From Saccharomonospora glauca K62 (lineage in GTDB: Bacteria > Actinomycetota > Actinomycetes > Mycobacteriales > Pseudonocardiaceae), in the NCBI RefSeq assembly GCF_000243395.2, contig NZ_CM001484.1:3830662-3894661 (forward strand): DNA of 64,000 bases. Direction: 5' to 3'. The position numbers were made by a program, and so were the translations under genes. Under the pieces are notes generated by a model. The model ran no database searches. It was not told the DNA's origin and saw only the letters and a program-made list of their open reading frames with translations. Numbering within the stretch: the stretch's first letter is position 1; each line of letters starts with the position of its first letter. This document shows, in pieces, positions 44,276-53,320 of this stretch.

Positions 44276-45488
44276 ATCGCACGGGCAACGACGTCAGGTT
44301 GCGGTTCCACAGCGACGGGGTGAACGTCAGTTCCTCCACCGGCACCGGCACGGTGATGTCGTCCAACGAGTACAGCACCGTCTCCACGGCGATACGCGCG
44401 ATCAGCCGGGCCGCGCGCTGTGCCGGGCAGGCATGCGCACCGGCGCTGAACGACAGGTACGCGCGGTTGCCGATCTCCAACCACGGGTCGTTGGTGCGCA
44501 CCCGGAAGTCCGAGTTGCCCGCCGCCAGGCCGAGGATCACCGCGTCGCCCCGCCGGATGGGCTTTCCGGCGAGTTCGCAGTCGGCCGCCGCGTACCGCCC
44601 CATCAGGTTCGCCGTGGGCGGGTCACGCCACAGCACCTCGTCGAGCGCCTCGTCGATACCGAGCCTGCCGCCGCGCAGCCGGGCGGTGAACCGCTGGTCG
44701 GTGAGCATGAGCCGCAGGGCCATCGCGATCCAGACGCCCGTGACCTCGTACCCCATCCCGATGACCATCATCATCGCGTGGAGCACCTCGGTGTCGTCGC
44801 GGAACGACGGATGCCGCACGAACAGCGAGGTCAGGTCGTCCCGAGGCTGGGCGCGCCGTTGTTGCACCATGTCCGTCAGCAACCGCAGGAAGGAGTCGTC
44901 GGCGAAGTACGACTCGATGCCCTTCAGCAGCGTCGCCCTGAGCTTCTCGCGGTCCTCGGGCGACATCCCGAGCAGCGACAGCATCACGACCATGGGCACG
45001 GCGGCGGAGTACTCGGTGACGAGGTCTGCCTCCCCACGGGAGGAGAACCCGTCGATGAACTCCATGCAGACCTGCTCGACGGTGCTACGCAGCCGGTGCT
45101 CGTCGAGGTTGTCGAACCCCTCCTCGACGGGCGCCCGCAACCGCCGGTGCTTCTCGCCGTCGGCGTACACGGCGTTCTCCAACGGCGACAGCAACGTCGC
45201 CAACGGCGAATCCGGCGGGATCACGCCGCTGGCGTACTCGCGCCACGTGCGCGGGTCGTGGGAAAACAACCGCTCGTTGCGGGCCACCTGACAGATCTCG
45301 GCATGTCCCATGACGAGCCAGCCGTTGACGCCCGGCATGAGCTCCACCGGCGCGACCTGACCCCACCGGGCCCGCAACTCGCTGTAGACGGCCTGCGGGT
45401 TCTGGGAGTTGACGATCTGCAACAGCGGAGTCAGGCCAGTCATCTCGGCCAGAACCAGCGACTGCGACGCCTGCGACGACATCGTCAC
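44247..45488 (-). CDS. cvnE: Conservon cytochrome P450 (CYP157-like, CvnE)
   Basis: The 413-residue P450 has the haem-binding loop FSAGAHACPAQ with axial Cys354, and an I-helix VIGMGYEVTGVW. The K-helix, which in almost all P450s carries E-x-x-R, reads DEVLWRDPP: E284-V-L-W287, with Arg shifted to 288. Loss of the EXXR Arg is a known trait of the CYP157 family linked to Streptomyces conservons. Its ATG overlaps the stop of the GTPase gene (ATGA), as in conservons. Its end overlaps the convergent ABC permease gene by 29 nt. The substrate is unknown. Confidence 0.88.
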   Translation of the reverse strand: MTMSSQASQSLVLAEMTGLTPLLQIVNSQNPQAVYSELRARWGQVAPVELMPGVNGWLVMGHAEICQVARNERLFSHDPRTWREYASGVIPPDSPLATLLSPLENAVYADGEKHRRLRAPVEEGFDNLDEHRLRSTVEQVCMEFIDGFSSRGEADLVTEYSAAVPMVVMLSLLGMSPEDREKLRATLLKGIESYFADDSFLRLLTDMVQQRRAQPRDDLTSLFVRHPSFRDDTEVLHAMMMVIGMGYEVTGVWIAMALRLMLTDQRFTARLRGGRLGIDEALDEVLWRDPPTANLMGRYAAADCELAGKPIRRGDAVILGLAAGNSDFRVRTNDPWLEIGNRAYLSFSAGAHACPAQRAARLIARIAVETVLYSLDDITVPVPVEELTFTPSLWNRNLTSLPVRFTPSRAGHR

Positions 45489-46084
45489 GCCACCTCCGAG
45501 CGCTTGCGCACCTCGATGGCGTACTCGACGAGCTTGATCAGGGCTTGCACCGACGACTGCCGCTCACGCGCGTCGCAGTACACGATCGGCGTCTCCGGCA
45601 GCAGGTCGAGGGCACTGCGAAGCTCTTCGGTGTCGTACGTCGGCGAGCCGGGGAACTGGTTGACGGCCACCGCGAACGGGACGCGGGTGTGCAGCTCCAA
45701 CTGGTCGAACACCTCGAAGCTGTCCTGCAGCCTGCGGGTGTCCACCATGACGAGAGCACCCACGGCACCGTCGGCCAGTCCCTCCCACAGGTTCCAGAAC
45801 CGCTTCTGCCCCGGCGTTCCGAAGAGGTACAGCACGAGCTCCGGATTCAGAGTGATGCGCCCGAAGTCCATGGCCACCGTGGTGCTGCTCTTGCTGTCGA
45901 GCCCGGCGAGGGAGTCGACGCCGACGCTCGCGGCGGTCATGGTCTCCTCGGTGCGCAGCGGTGGAATCTCGCTGACCGAGCCGATCAGGGTCGTCTTGCC
46001 CACGCCGAACGCGCCGACGACCAGGATCTTGACCGACTGCGTGACGGTCGACGGCACATAACGCTCAGAGCTTTCGGAGCCCAT
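45485..46084 (-). CDS. cvnD: Conservon small GTPase (CvnD)
   Basis: The 199-residue protein has P-loop GAFGVGKTTLIG, the switch region ASVGVDSLAGLDSKSSTTVA, G3 motif LFGTPGQKRFW and a G4 position reading NQFPG rather than NKxD, as usual in these MglA/Ras-like proteins. It ends IEVRKRSEVA and overlaps the P450 start by 4 nt. The listed ATG overlaps the DUF742 gene by 20 nt; a GTG 27 nt later is possible. It is thought to act in a membrane complex with CvnA-C, sensing and relaying signals. Confidence 0.92.
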   Translation of the reverse strand: MGSESSERYVPSTVTQSVKILVVGAFGVGKTTLIGSVSEIPPLRTEETMTAASVGVDSLAGLDSKSSTTVAMDFGRITLNPELVLYLFGTPGQKRFWNLWEGLADGAVGALVMVDTRRLQDSFEVFDQLELHTRVPFAVAVNQFPGSPTYDTEELRSALDLLPETPIVYCDARERQSSVQALIKLVEYAIEVRKRSEVA

Positions 46085-46421
46085 TCAGCACTTTCTCCAG
46101 CAAATCGATTTCCGGTATGACGAGTCGCTGCGGGCTGGAACGCACCACGAGATGTCCGGTGTCGACCAGATCCGACGCGAGCACCACGACCACACTCACG
46201 GGCAGACGCAGGTGCGCCGCGGCCTCGGCGACCGAGAGCACGCCTCGGCACATCTCCACCAGTGACCGCTTCTCCCGACTCGTCGACACCGGAAGCTGCG
46301 CTTCGGGGTTGGCCACCAACAGGGTTTCCGGCCGCAGCGTGTTCCGCGTGGGATGGGCACGACCACCCGTGATGATGTACGGCCGTACCGGCCTGTCCTG
46401 GTACTCCTCCGAGTGGTCCAT
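46065..46421 (-). CDS. cvnC: Conservon DUF742 protein (CvnC)
   Basis: The 118-residue protein has the DUF742 hallmarks VRPYIITGGRAHPTRNTLRP and CRGVLSVAEAAAHLRLPVSVVVVLASDLVDTGHLVV, a winged-helix-like fold. It starts 2 nt after the roadblock gene stop and overlaps the GTPase gene. In conservons it binds the other Cvn proteins; direct biochemical function is unknown. Confidence 0.92.
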   Translation of the reverse strand: MDHSEEYQDRPVRPYIITGGRAHPTRNTLRPETLLVANPEAQLPVSTSREKRSLVEMCRGVLSVAEAAAHLRLPVSVVVVLASDLVDTGHLVVRSSPQRLVIPEIDLLEKVLNGLRKL

Positions 46422-46423
46422 GA

Positions 46424-46822
46424 TCAGCGCGTACGGGTGGGTGTGCTGAGGGTCCGCTCGCCGATCTGGAGTACCTGGAGCTGCATTTGTTGCGCGATGA
46501 GGCCCGGATCGATGACCGGCTCGGTGACCACGGCGAGCCGGGAACCGTCGCCCGCACCGCGCACGAACAGGAAGCCACCGTCGAACTCGACCATCACCTG
46601 CTTGGGGTCTCCCCCGGAACCGAACTCCTCACCGACCCCCCTGCCGAGCGAGGTCAGACCCGCGCACGCGGCGGCGAGCTTGTCGGCGACGTCGGTGGCG
46701 GTCTGCTCGGTCTTCACCTTCAGCAGACCGTCGGAGGTGAGCACGATCGCATGCCGCACCCCGCGCACGCTTCTGATCTGCTCCAGCATCCAACTGTTGT
46801 CACTGGCGTGAGCAACCATCAC
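46424..46822 (-). CDS. cvnB: Conservon roadblock/LC7 protein (CvnB)
   Basis: The 132-residue protein has the roadblock fold: DNSWMLEQIRSVRGVRHAIV, LTSDGLLKVK and AAACAGLTSLGRGVGEEFG, ending in a strand-rich part (VMVEFDGGFLFVRGAGDGSR). Such proteins regulate partner GTPases (MglB-like). Its ATG overlaps the histidine-kinase gene stop by 4 nt (ATGA) and the DUF742 gene follows after 2 nt. Confidence 0.92.
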   Translation of the reverse strand: MMVAHASDNSWMLEQIRSVRGVRHAIVLTSDGLLKVKTEQTATDVADKLAAACAGLTSLGRGVGEEFGSGGDPKQVMVEFDGGFLFVRGAGDGSRLAVVTEPVIDPGLIAQQMQLQVLQIGERTLSTPTRTR

Positions 46823-48351
46823 TCCTCCGAAGTGTCACGAGGGTCGTAAGGCGAATTCGAGTCGGTGGTCCGGTCGTTCGCGACCTCGCCCGAGCTGAGG
46901 AAGGCACTCATCCACTGGCCCGCCTCCTCCGCGGCTCGGCGGGGATCGACGGGCTCGGCCGGGACGGCGGACAGGTTCATCGTGATCTCGTTGCTGTTCT
47001 CGGCGACGACCTCGCCCCGGCGGGACTTCCGCCGGGGCAGCTCGGGCGACCCCTCACCCGAGGAGGCGGGTGTCTCGGCGAGCTGCTCTCGTTGGGCCGA
47101 GGCCGGTTCGGGTGTGGGCAACTGCTGAGCCTGCGGCGACGGGGCGGGCACCGGCTCCGGCGCCCCGACGGGCCGGAGGTTGTCCGCCGTGGTGTGCTGG
47201 CGGGTCAGCGCGAGCTGCCCGCTGATCGAGGCGTGTCCGGGCGCCAATGGCTCGGTCAATTCGGACGGCACCATGACGATGGCGCGCACCCCGCCGTAGA
47301 CGGACTCGCCGAGGTCGACCCGGAACCCGTAACGCCGCGCGTAAGTACCGACGGACGGCAAACCGGTCTGCGGGACCTCGCCGAGCGTGAAGAGGTCGAC
47401 GAGTTTCTCCCCCGACGCGATGGCGCGGGCCTGTTCGAGCCTCCGGTCGTCCATGCCGACACCGCAGTCGTCGATCTCGATGACCGCACCACGCTGGACG
47501 TGCCGCAGGGTGACCAGCACGTTCGTGGTGGGAGGGGAGGACTGCGCCGCATTGGCCAGCAGCTCGGCCACGATGTGGATGAGTGGCTCGACCACTCGGG
47601 CCGTCACCGCGATGGCCGGGTCGCCGGACGCCTCCACACGCTGGTAGGCGGTGATGCGGCCGGCCGCGCCGCGCACGATGTCCGACAGCGGTAGCGCCTC
47701 GTTCCACTGCTGCCCCGGACGTTCACCGCAGAGCGCGGCGAGCGACTGCGCGTATCGAGCCTGCTGGGCGGCGGCGTGGTCGATCCGCATGCTGGTCTCC
47801 AGCACGTCCGGGTCGTTCGGGTGCCGGTTGACCATGCGCCCGGCTTCCTCCTGCATGCGGTGTGCGGAGGTCTGGACCCTGCGGGCCAGCGACACGACGG
47901 CGGAGTGCACGGCGCTGCGCTGAGCGGCGTAGCCGTCGAGAGCCTTGCCGAAGAGCGCCTTCATGCGCTCGTACGCCTCCGCGGCCTCGGGATGCGACGG
48001 GCCCGGCTCGAACGGGGGCGGATTCGGGTCCCGCGTGAGCGCCTCCAGGTGGCGCATGAAGATCTCGTACACCTCACGTTGGGCGACGTACCCCTGCTCC
48101 AGGGAGGCGTACCGATTCGCGAGGGCCGTGTGAGAAGCGGCGGCGGTCCGGGCGGCGCGTGCGGTGAGCACGACGTGGGCGACCAACGCGACGAGCGCCA
48201 CCGCGCCCGGTAGCAGCCACCACGGCTGCCCGGCGTCACCGACGGCCAGGACGATTGAGACGACGACCACGTAACCGGCGGCGAGCGCGCCGCACACCCA
48301 CGCGAGGGGATGCGGTCCACGCGGCGAAGTCGGCGAGAATTCCATGTTCAC
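46819..48351 (-). CDS. cvnA: Conservon sensor histidine kinase-like protein (CvnA)
   Basis: The 510-residue protein has two N-terminal membrane helices (PLAWVCGALAAGYVVVVSIV, LLPGAVALVALVAHVVLTAR) with a short loop, then a helical DHp-like domain (RIDHAAAQQARYAQSLAALC) and a HATPase_c domain with N box ELLANAAQSSP and G box DDCGVGM. The last 150 residues are Pro/Ala/Glu-rich and disordered. It lacks a large sensor domain, as is usual for CvnA. It is the first gene of a five-gene overlapping operon. It probably sets the state of the GTPase complex. Confidence 0.92.
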   Translation of the reverse strand: MNMEFSPTSPRGPHPLAWVCGALAAGYVVVVSIVLAVGDAGQPWWLLPGAVALVALVAHVVLTARAARTAAASHTALANRYASLEQGYVAQREVYEIFMRHLEALTRDPNPPPFEPGPSHPEAAEAYERMKALFGKALDGYAAQRSAVHSAVVSLARRVQTSAHRMQEEAGRMVNRHPNDPDVLETSMRIDHAAAQQARYAQSLAALCGERPGQQWNEALPLSDIVRGAAGRITAYQRVEASGDPAIAVTARVVEPLIHIVAELLANAAQSSPPTTNVLVTLRHVQRGAVIEIDDCGVGMDDRRLEQARAIASGEKLVDLFTLGEVPQTGLPSVGTYARRYGFRVDLGESVYGGVRAIVMVPSELTEPLAPGHASISGQLALTRQHTTADNLRPVGAPEPVPAPSPQAQQLPTPEPASAQREQLAETPASSGEGSPELPRRKSRRGEVVAENSNEITMNLSAVPAEPVDPRRAAEEAGQWMSAFLSSGEVANDRTTDSNSPYDPRDTSEE

Positions 48352-48610
48352 CCAGATCAGTCGGGTCGGTCAGAACGTGTCAGCACACCGTGTCACGGGC
48401 GCGCCGGAAAACCGCATACCCCAGTGCACCTCCATGCTTTTCCCAACATGAACGGCGGCACGAACGGCCCACCCTGTTACTCCGCTCAGCGTAGTCGATC
48501 TCTGTGGCCCCCGTACAGGCCGTCACGATCACAAAAGCCGCACCCGTAATGGTCAAAACTGTCAACAATGGACTTTGCCAACCACGGACGACGAAAATGG
48601 GGGTAGGGGC

Positions 48611-49309
48611 GTGGAGATACGGCTCCGGGAACCGTGGCCGACGACGGTGGCCGACGCCGTGGAGACACAGCTACGGCTGCGCGGCGAGGTACGCGCGGTG
48701 GACGAGACACCGCGGCCCGTGCGCACGGTCGCGGGTGTGGACGTGGCCTACGACCGGAATTCGCCGCGTCTCGCCGCGGCGGTGGTTGTGCTCGACCACA
48801 CCACCCTGGAGGTACTCGAAACCTCCACCGTGGTGACCACCACGGAGTTCCCCTACGAACCGGGACTGTTCGCGTTTTGGGAACTGCCCGCGGTGGTGGA
48901 GGCGCTCCGACGTCTCAGGACCACACCGGACCTGCTGGTATGCGACGGACACGGCCTCGCCCACCCACGCCGGTTCGGCCTCGCCTGCCACCTCGGAGTC
49001 CTCACCGGCGTCCCGACGTTCGGGGTGGCGAAGACGGTGTTCGTGGGTGAGTTCGTCCCGCCCGCGTCCAAACGGGGCTCGTGGTCGCCCCTCGTCGCCG
49101 ACGGCGAGGTCGTCGGAGCCGCCGTGCGCACCCGCGACGGCGTCAAGCCGGTGTTCGTCTCGATAGGACACCGAATCGACCTCGACACGGCACGTGATCA
49201 TACGATCACTCTTTGCACGAAGTACCGGCTCCCCGAGACCACCCGGCACGCCGACCACCTCTCCCGCGAGGTGCTGGCGGGCCGGATCAGCCCCAGCGTT
49301 GAAGGATGA
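48611..49309 (+). CDS. nfi: Endonuclease V (deoxyinosine 3'-endonuclease)
   Basis: I start at the GTG at 48611 (VEIRLREPWPTTVADAVETQ), behind GGGGGTAGGGG, giving 232 residues; a longer frame has no good start. Endonuclease V motifs: VAGVDVAYD (catalytic Asp), TTEFPYEPGLFAFWELPAVV (P-YxPG-F wedge), DLLVCDGHGLAHPRRFGLAC (Asp/His) and VGAAVRTRDGVKPVFVSIGH. It nicks DNA 3' to deaminated bases such as inosine. The 259-bp gap from the conservon is AT-richer in its middle and should hold both divergent promoters. Its end overlaps the ZIP gene by 23 nt. Confidence 0.9.
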   Translation: MEIRLREPWPTTVADAVETQLRLRGEVRAVDETPRPVRTVAGVDVAYDRNSPRLAAAVVVLDHTTLEVLETSTVVTTTEFPYEPGLFAFWELPAVVEALRRLRTTPDLLVCDGHGLAHPRRFGLACHLGVLTGVPTFGVAKTVFVGEFVPPASKRGSWSPLVADGEVVGAAVRTRDGVKPVFVSIGHRIDLDTARDHTITLCTKYRLPETTRHADHLSREVLAGRISPSVEG

Positions 49310-50039
49310 ACGAGGAGAGGAACCCCACGGTGGTAATCAGCCCGGTGAGGACGTGCGTCCGTTGGAACGCCTCCGGGATCATCGTGTCGGCCACCATGGC
49401 GAGAATGCCTCCCGCCGCCACCGCCGTGATCACCGCGACCGTGGCGGGAGGGACCTCGTCGAGGAGCAGCCGGCCCAGCAGCGCGGCCACACCGCAGACC
49501 ACCGCGATCCCGGCCCACACGCCGAAGACGTAACTCGCGGGACGTCCGGCGCGTTTCATGCCCGCGGAACTCGACAACCCCTCGGGCACGTTGGAGATGA
49601 ACACCGCGGCGAGGACGGTGACCCCCACTCCCCCACCGCTCGGAACCGACAGCCCGAGAACCACCGACTCGGGTATGCCGTCGAGCAACGCGCCGATCGC
49701 GATGGCCACGCCACTGCCCTTGGCCTCGTCCTCGGACGGTTGCACCCGAGCCGACCGCTTTCGGTGCCGGGCACCACGCCGGGACAGCAGTTCGTTCGCC
49801 GCCACGTAGGCGCACGCACCCAGCAGGAACCCCAGGGACGTGGCGAACAGCCCGCCACTGCGTTCGGCCTCGTCCACCAGCTCGAAGGCCAGCGCCGAGA
49901 CCAGCACGCCCGCGCCGAATGCCATCACCCAGGCCACAACGGCGGCAGGCACCGGAAGCCACCACCCCGCGGCCGCGCCGAGCAGCAGCGCCGATCCGGC
50001 GAGCAACCCCCACAACCCGGCTTCCAACCACACCGCCAT
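49287..50039 (-). CDS. ZIP-family metal transporter
   Basis: I start at MAVWLEAGLWGLLAGSALLL (ATG at 50037-50039, behind GGAGGGAGACGCG), giving 250 residues; the longer open frame only reads the 21-bp repeats. About eight hydrophobic helices are seen. The ZIP metal motifs are DGIPESVVLGLSV (helix 4, D/P-E) and FISNVPEGLSSSAGMK (helix 5 N-x-PEG). The intervening loop RRGARHRKRSARVQPSEDEA is charged. It should move Zn2+ or another divalent cation into the cytoplasm. It is divergent from the TrmB/LuxR-like regulator. Confidence 0.87.
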   Translation of the reverse strand: MAVWLEAGLWGLLAGSALLLGAAAGWWLPVPAAVVAWVMAFGAGVLVSALAFELVDEAERSGGLFATSLGFLLGACAYVAANELLSRRGARHRKRSARVQPSEDEAKGSGVAIAIGALLDGIPESVVLGLSVPSGGGVGVTVLAAVFISNVPEGLSSSAGMKRAGRPASYVFGVWAGIAVVCGVAALLGRLLLDEVPPATVAVITAVAAGGILAMVADTMIPEAFQRTHVLTGLITTVGFLSSFILQRWG

Positions 50040-50073
50040 CGCGTCTCCCTCCTCCGAGGAGGAGTACCCCGGC

Positions 50074-50136
50074 GTGTCCGCACTTTGTGCACGCGTGTCC
50101 GCAGCTTGCGCACACGTGTCCGCAGCCTGCGTCCGC
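50074..50136. repeat. Three units of the 21-bp repeat
   Basis: Units start at 50074, 50095 and 50116, each GTGTCCGCA followed by a variable centre and GTGCACGC- or GCGCACAC-like end (third unit diverged: GCGTCCGC). The orientation is that of the forward half of the cluster at 22258. The site lies in the divergent region between the ZIP gene and the TrmB/LuxR-like regulator. Confidence 0.9.
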
Positions 50137-50224
50137 CCGCTCCGATGTGAATCCCCGAGGTAACCCACCCGAGACTCCGGGTCGGTATGGTGTCCATCAC
50201 AGTGAGGTCACACCTGGGGGGCTG

Positions 50225-51241
50225 ATGCTGGAGTGCCTGGGGCTCGACGAGCGTGCCGAACAGGCCTACCGCCTGCTGCTCGATCGTCCCGAGAGCGAGG
50301 CCTCGCTCGTCGGGGAACACCTCGGTCTGTCACCCGACGCCGTGGCGGCGACGCTGGAGAAACTCCACACGCTCGGACTCGTCGAGCACCTGCCCGGCGA
50401 CCGGGTCCGCCCGGTGCACCCCGCCATCGCCTTCCCGCCGCTGCTGGCGAGCGCCCGCCGCGAGCTGCGCGCCGAGGAACAACGGCTCGACCTGGCCGCC
50501 GCCGCGGTGGAGGAACTGACCGTGCACGCCGGGCGGAGTCCCGCGACCGCCTCGCCCGAGACCAGGGTCAACCACGGGACGGCCGCGGCACTCCAATGCC
50601 TCGAACACATCACCGCCACCGCCACGCGAAGCGTCGACGCGCTGGCCGCCGCCGGTCCCGCACCGGGCATCACCGACCCGACCGACTACACGCCCATCAT
50701 CGAGTTCGCCATCCGCCTCGCCGAACGCGGCGTGCGACTCCGCGTGATCATGCTCGACAGCATCAACTACCTCACCCCGCTCGTCGAGGGAGCACACCGC
50801 ATGCGCGCGGCGGGCGTGGAGATCAAGACCGCACCGGCGCTACCCGTCTGGACCCTCGTCGTCGACGGCGAGTACGTCGTCTCGGCGCTCGCCCCCGACG
50901 ACCACACGCGGGGCAGCCTGCTCGTACGAACCCCCGGCGCGGTGGCCGCCGCGGCGGACCTGTTCGAGAAGTACTGGCTCACGGCCACTCCACTCGACGG
51001 CGTCGATTCGCCCGGTCACGACGAGACCCCGTTGACGCGAGCCCAGAAACAACTGCTGATCATGGTGGCCAACGGCAACAAGGACGAGACCGTCGCGCGC
51101 CGGTTCAGCGTCTCCACGCGTACGGTGCGCCGCATGATCGCGGAACTCTACGACCTCGCCGGGGTGTCGAGCCGCATCCAGCTCGTCTTCCGGGCCGCTC
51201 AGCTCGGCTGGCTCGACGGTTCCGAACTCGACCGGGTCTGA
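50225..51241 (+). CDS. TrmB-like/LuxR-type transcriptional regulator
   Basis: I start at the ATG at 50225 (MLECLGLDERAEQAYRLLLD), with a GGGGGG run as ribosome site, giving 338 residues. Residues 1-75 are a winged helix (SEASLVGEHLGLSPDAVAAT); residues 100-265 form a sensor-like region (TDYTPIIEFAIRLAERGVRL, RAAGVEIKTAPALPVWTLVV) resembling the TrmB phospholipase-D-like domain; the C-terminus is a LuxR helix-turn-helix (TRAQKQLLIMVANGNKDETV, RRFSVSTRTVRRMIAELYDL). It lies upstream of the DUF1023/small-protein pair, which it may control. The effector is unknown. Confidence 0.85.
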   Translation: MLECLGLDERAEQAYRLLLDRPESEASLVGEHLGLSPDAVAATLEKLHTLGLVEHLPGDRVRPVHPAIAFPPLLASARRELRAEEQRLDLAAAAVEELTVHAGRSPATASPETRVNHGTAAALQCLEHITATATRSVDALAAAGPAPGITDPTDYTPIIEFAIRLAERGVRLRVIMLDSINYLTPLVEGAHRMRAAGVEIKTAPALPVWTLVVDGEYVVSALAPDDHTRGSLLVRTPGAVAAAADLFEKYWLTATPLDGVDSPGHDETPLTRAQKQLLIMVANGNKDETVARRFSVSTRTVRRMIAELYDLAGVSSRIQLVFRAAQLGWLDGSELDRV

Positions 51242-51345
51242 CCCCTGTCCTGGGGCGGCCATGTCCGCTCGCGGACGGAGCCCGCCTTCCTCGTCGCCGC
51301 GTCCCAGCGCACGACGGACGCGAACAGGCGAAGGAAGGAGCGGTG

Positions 51346-51669
51346 ATGTCGCGGGCAGAAGTGGACAGCGAGGAACTGCGCACGGCCGCACGGAGTGCCT
51401 CACGGGCGGGAGACTCACTGGCCGACGATGGCGCGGGCACGGTGCTCGACTCGGCCGCGGGCGGCCTCGCGGGCTTCACCTCGGGTGCGGCCCTGACCTC
51501 GGCCGCGAACACCTGGAAGACACGGGTGCGGGAATTCTCGGCCGACCTGCGCTCACTCGGCGACCGCCTGGCGCAGGCGGCGGACCGCTACGAGGCCACC
51601 GACAACGACGCCGCCGGGGGACTTCGCCGAATTCTGGACCTCCTGAATCGGGTGGGGGTGGCGGCGTGA
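51346..51669 (+). CDS. Small helical ESX/WXG-like protein
   Basis: The ATG at 51346 follows AAGGAAGGAG. The 107-residue protein is almost entirely helical, with a Gly/Ala-rich hinge (AAGGLAGFTSGAAL) and a Trp in NTWKTRVREFSADLRSLGDR, but no clear WXG. It ends GLRRILDLLNRVGVAA. The next gene starts on its stop codon, so both are co-translated. The size, helicity and coupling to a DUF1023 hydrolase are like type VII (ESX) substrate pairs. No ESX machinery is in the window. The call is tentative. Confidence 0.7.
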   Translation: MSRAEVDSEELRTAARSASRAGDSLADDGAGTVLDSAAGGLAGFTSGAALTSAANTWKTRVREFSADLRSLGDRLAQAADRYEATDNDAAGGLRRILDLLNRVGVAA

Positions 51670-53312
51670 TGAACACCGAGCAGCTCTACTCGGCCGACTT
51701 CGGTGCCGTCGATGCCGACGCCTCCGCGTGGCGGGCGTTGGCCGACGCGCTCAACCGCTCGGCCCAGCAGATGAACTCCGAGGTCCTGGCCGCCATCGAG
51801 GGCGGCTGCTGGCGAGGTCCCGCGGCCGACAAGGCATGTGACGCGATCTCCCGGAGCCGCACGAGCCTGACCACGTCGGCCGACGATGCGGAGCACGTCG
51901 CGACCGCGCTGGCGAGAGCCGCCCAGGGCTGGCGAACGGCTCAGGGAAAGCTGCGTCGCGCCTGTGACCAGGCGCCGGCGCTGGGGCTGCGTATCGCCCC
52001 GGACGGCACCGCCGAGCCACTTCCCGGCCGGGAGCCGCAGCCGGCGGACGCGCGGGAACTCACCGCTCTGGCCAAGGGGGCGCTCGCCGAGGCCGGGCGA
52101 ATCGACGCCGAGCTGGCGTCCCTGCTGGGGGAGGCCGCGGGCGTACCGAACCCGCACGGCATGGGCGGGGCGTCCCTCACGATCCCCACCGGCAAGACCC
52201 CGGCCGAGGTCGCGGCCTGGTGGAAGGGCCTGACGCCCGCGCAACGCGAGCAACTCATCGCACAGCACCCCGAGCTGATCGGTGGCCTGGACGGCGTTCC
52301 CGCCGAGGACCGCCACAAGGCCAACCTCGCCGTGCTCGACGAGAAGATCGAGGATGCGAGCGGTGACAAGCGCAAACGCCTGGAGATGATCCGGGACCGC
52401 ATCGCCGACTCCCGAGCCGACACCGACGGAGCCGACGACGTGTACTTGTTGAAGCTCGACCCCTCCGGGGACGGCAAGGTCATCCTCTCGATCGGCAACC
52501 CCGACACGGCCGACGACGTGTCCGTCTACGTGCCCGGCACCACGGCCTCGTTGTGGAACGGTTTCGAGACGGACCTGGATCGTGCCCAGACGATGTTCGA
52601 CGCCGCGAGCAAGAAGGGCGGCAACGTGGCGTCCGTGCTGTGGCTCGACTACGACGCTCCGGACAACGTGCCGAAGCATGCGTGGGATCCGAGCTACGCG
52701 GACAAAGGCGGCCCCACGCTGCGGTCGTTCGTGGACAGTCTCGGCTCCACCCATCAGGACGGCAAGCCGCACACCACCCTGGTGGCGCACTCCTACGCCT
52801 CGCTCGTGGTCAGCGAGGCGGCGCGGCAGGCGCCGGGAATGAACGCCGACGTCATCGCCGTCGGCGGCGCCGGATTCGGCCTCGACGACTCCTCGACCAA
52901 CGACGTCGCGAAGGACCTGAAGATCAACGGCAAGGTCTACTCCGCCACGGGCGGGTCCGATCTCATCCGTCTCGCCCACGGCTTGGAGGTGCACGGTGAC
53001 GGTCCCGGCGAGTTCGAGGGCACGGAGAAGCTGAACGTCTCCCCGAGCACCGAACACACGGAGTACTGGGAGGACGAGAAGTTCCTGAACGACGCCGCCG
53101 CCGTGATCACGGGTGACAAGCAGGCCGTGTCCGGCCCCTCGTTCGTCCAGAAAGTCGTGGACGAAGCGTGGGAAAGCAACGCGATCGGGGACGAGATCTT
53201 CGGCTTCGGAGGCTCAGTCGCCCTCGGCCTGATCAAGGCGGGCAAGAATGGGCTCGACGTGGTGGAGGACGGCATCGACACCGCCAAGGACTTCCTGCGA
53301 CGCGTGTTCTGA
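51669..53312 (+). CDS. Alpha/beta hydrolase of the DUF1023 family with WXG-like N-terminus
   Basis: The ATG overlaps the stop of the upstream gene (TGATG); 547 residues. The N-terminal 120 residues are an ESX/WXG-like helical hairpin (SAQQMNSEVLAAIEGGCWRG with a W-R-G turn). Residues about 190-470 form a DUF1023 alpha/beta hydrolase: YVPGTTASLWNGFETDLDRA, and the nucleophile elbow LVAHSYASLVVSEAA, where AHSYAS replaces the usual GHSYGS; a catalytic His is likely in the HTEYW stretch. DUF1023 proteins are typical partners of type VII-secreted proteins in actinobacteria. A lipase/esterase activity is inferred. A strong terminator follows. Confidence 0.85.
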   Translation: MNTEQLYSADFGAVDADASAWRALADALNRSAQQMNSEVLAAIEGGCWRGPAADKACDAISRSRTSLTTSADDAEHVATALARAAQGWRTAQGKLRRACDQAPALGLRIAPDGTAEPLPGREPQPADARELTALAKGALAEAGRIDAELASLLGEAAGVPNPHGMGGASLTIPTGKTPAEVAAWWKGLTPAQREQLIAQHPELIGGLDGVPAEDRHKANLAVLDEKIEDASGDKRKRLEMIRDRIADSRADTDGADDVYLLKLDPSGDGKVILSIGNPDTADDVSVYVPGTTASLWNGFETDLDRAQTMFDAASKKGGNVASVLWLDYDAPDNVPKHAWDPSYADKGGPTLRSFVDSLGSTHQDGKPHTTLVAHSYASLVVSEAARQAPGMNADVIAVGGAGFGLDDSSTNDVAKDLKINGKVYSATGGSDLIRLAHGLEVHGDGPGEFEGTEKLNVSPSTEHTEYWEDEKFLNDAAAVITGDKQAVSGPSFVQKVVDEAWESNAIGDEIFGFGGSVALGLIKAGKNGLDVVEDGIDTAKDFLRRVF

Positions 53313-53320
53313 CGACACGA

